Origin: Candidatus Latescibacter anaerobius SCGC AAA252-E07 | GTDB lineage: Bacteria > Latescibacterota > Latescibacteria > Latescibacterales > Latescibacteraceae | Assembly: GCA_000403035.1 (NCBI GenBank) | Contig: AQSL01000154.1 | Location: 1-24,533, forward strand | Length of the DNA stretch: 24,533 nt | Direction: 5' to 3' | Shown here: piece by piece, positions 23,269-24,533 of the stretch | Layout of the letters: each line of letters begins with the position of its first letter | Numbering within the stretch: the first letter of the stretch is position 1 | The notes under the pieces: model-generated | Database searches by the model: none | What the model saw: the letters and a program-made list of their open reading frames with translations, nothing else | What the model was told of the DNA's origin: nothing | Made by a program: the position numbers and the translations under genes

Positions 23269-24096
23269 TTATGTACTCTCAGTCTGTACATGCTGTTTCA
23301 GTTTATTTGCAAGCCATCCCGGGCGATTGGTAATGATTCCATCTACCCCGAGCTTTGTAAGTCTTACCGCTTCTTTATGGCTATTAACCGTCCATGCATA
23401 GAGTTCTAATCCTGATGACTTGACCATTTCTGCAAAATCCCCGGTAATACCCGGGTAACGGGCACTCAAACCGTCAATGTTACTCGCCAGGGCTCTTGTG
23501 ATGATTTCAGAATCATACGGAAGAAATTTTCTTGTGAATCCATTTGTTCTGGTGTTTACAAGCCAGTAAACAGGTAGTTCGGGCATGATTTTTTTTGCCC
23601 CAGAAACAGTATCAAGATCAAATCCCATGATAACTATCTGTGATATTTTTCCCTTTTTTATAATTGTTGTGCGAAGGAGAGGAACGATTTCTTTACCACA
23701 CTTAATCTCAATAAACAGTTTTTTATTATCGGGCAGGGTAGTAAGGATTTCCTCAATAAAGGGTATCTTTTGCCCTGCACATTTCGGGAATTTTACAATT
23801 CCGGCATCGAGGTTTCTCAGTTCTGTCGATGGGGTTACCCCGACGGTGAGGTTTTTTTTGGCAGTTCTTTTTGTCGTGGCATCGTGGATAACAACGATTC
23901 TCTTGTCAGGCGTCAGGTGAACATCGATTTCAACCCCGTCCGCATCGAGTTCCCAGGCAAGTCTGACCGCTGCAAGCGTATTCTCCGGAGCGTGATATGA
24001 AGCTCCACGGTGAGCTATTATCGCCGGGAAATCGTTTTTCTTGTGTACGTTTAGCATGGTAACAAAATATAAAAAAAACAGAACGGAAGCAATCAT
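23269..24096 (-). CDS. Glycerophosphodiester phosphodiesterase (GDPD family)
   Basis: 275 residues. The GDPD fold is clear: AHRGASYHAPENT (H29, R30, E38), DGVEIDVHLTPD (E56, D58), VVIHDATTKRT (H71), FIEIK, GFDLDT, and the C-terminal AWTVNS and GVDGIITNRPG. The enzyme hydrolyses glycerophosphodiesters to glycerol 3-phosphate and an alcohol, using a divalent metal. The N terminus is a short hydrophobic stretch (IASVLFFLYFVTML), so it is membrane-anchored or secreted. The start is uncertain: ATG 24096 has no clear ribosome site, and the in-frame sequence upstream is open for about 19 codons encoding a basic segment (YFRRIDRI) that would suit a signal anchor but contains no ATG, GTG or TTG. It is not obviously linked to the glycan genes. 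Confidence 0.88.
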   Translation of the reverse strand: MIASVLFFLYFVTMLNVHKKNDFPAIIAHRGASYHAPENTLAAVRLAWELDADGVEIDVHLTPDKRIVVIHDATTKRTAKKNLTVGVTPSTELRNLDAGIVKFPKCAGQKIPFIEEILTTLPDNKKLFIEIKCGKEIVPLLRTTIIKKGKISQIVIMGFDLDTVSGAKKIMPELPVYWLVNTRTNGFTRKFLPYDSEIITRALASNIDGLSARYPGITGDFAEMVKSSGLELYAWTVNSHKEAVRLTKLGVDGIITNRPGWLANKLKQHVQTEST

Positions 24097-24533
24097 AGAA
24101 ATGCAGACGATACGGTCAATACGTCGAAAATACAGCAGAGTATATTGAGGCGATCATATACTTTACTATGTACTATGAACGAAACAATTTTAGTTTTTAC
24201 AACGATATTTTTCTGCCACCATATAACCCGGATTATTAAAAAAATTGATGTTTTCCTATTTAATAAGAATTATTTACTCCTTCACAATCACCGAAACTCA
24301 TCCCCTAACCCCTGCTATGATAAAAGTCAAGGGGAAAGTTAAAAAAGGTTATCCTAATAATTGACAGTATATTAAATATGTATAATAAGCCTTTACAGCC
24401 TGCTATTCGTGGTTTTCCCACAAGTTACTATTCGGAAGTTCGGAAGCGGTGTAAACATTCTCTCTTTCGTGCTTATCGGCACAGGGGTCAGTCGTCATAC
24501 ACCTCGTTCCGAATTGAAGGTAAAGGTTTATTC
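24097..24533. other. Right-end region of 437 nt with repeat copy and unassigned sequence
   Basis: Holds the upstream region of the phosphodiesterase gene, copy 2 of the 105-bp repeat, a promoter-like pair (TTGACA at 24361-24366 and TATAAT at 24381-24386, only 14 bp apart), and an open frame on the plus strand from ATG 24378 to the window end (52 codons, no ribosome site, no family recognised). The minus strand also has an open frame here, so neither is supported. Confidence 0.4.
24230..24334 (+). repeat. 105-bp dispersed direct repeat, copy 2
   Basis: Same orientation as 10447-10551 and sharing its start, central blocks and the CATCCCCTAACCCC core. The terminal hairpin has decayed: only CCCCT and AGGGG remain at its base. 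This copy therefore appears older or less constrained than copy 1. Confidence 0.65.

Noticed and set aside
24378..24533. Plus-strand frame open to the window end, with promoter-like boxes before it
   Set aside because: The boxes are only 14 bp apart, no ribosome site is seen, and the opposite strand is also open, so a gene cannot be claimed.
1..24533. Stop-codon reassignment of TAG across the genome
   Set aside because: Several intact genes in the window, such as those ending at 5534, 6897 and 8401, terminate in TAG, so TAG works as a normal stop here.

Overview
The window looks like a chromosomal stretch from a Gram-negative, carbohydrate-degrading bacterium, probably uncultured and of the FCB/PVC kind (Latescibacterota, Hydrogenedentota and Planctomycetota are plausible). 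That placement is inference from gene content: Tat-exported Gfo/Idh/MocA proteins, an OmpA protein with calcium-binding repeats, an exported GH38 mannosidase and a two-component propeller protein. There is no rRNA or tRNA to test it. Start codons are ATG with purine-rich Shine-Dalgarno sites, and TAA, TAG and TGA all serve as stops, so the code is standard.

Layout. Positions 1-3000 (minus strand) hold the start of a two-component propeller lipoprotein, an NtrC-type sigma-54 response regulator, and a secreted TPR-like protein that overlaps the regulator start by 8 nt. Positions 3122-8401 (plus strand) hold four tandem paralogous Tat-exported Gfo/Idh/MocA-like proteins, each with its own Shine-Dalgarno site. 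Two are orthodox-looking in length but altered at the cofactor motif; the last two have no recognisable glycine motif. From 8535 to 24096 everything is on the minus strand: a long-chain acyl-CoA synthetase broken by an in-frame TAG, an OmpA-type outer-membrane protein with six 30-residue calcium-binding repeats, a dihydrodipicolinate-synthase-like aldolase, an unrecognised secreted protein of probable alpha/alpha-toroid type, a secreted GH38 alpha-mannosidase, a CBM9-like secreted protein, a second copy of the unrecognised protein, and a glycerophosphodiester phosphodiesterase.

How they may work together. Nearly all products between 3122 and 23099 are exported or envelope proteins. The group of two toroid paralogues, GH38 and CBM9-like protein, with the nearby aldolase-like enzyme and Tat oxidoreductase-like proteins, reads as a glycan or glycoside utilisation region. 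No transporter of the SusCD or ABC type is visible, so the substrate cannot be named.

The intergenic DNA is repeat-rich: an 83-bp element present in two inverted copies 20 kb apart with a conserved bulged hairpin, a 105-bp direct repeat 13.8 kb apart, a hairpin insertion flanked by 8-bp direct repeats, and a 10-bp inverted repeat bounding an AT-rich block. The strongest leads are the amber codon in the synthetase, the eroded cofactor motifs of the four Tat proteins, the duplicated unrecognised toroid family, and the 83-bp repeat.
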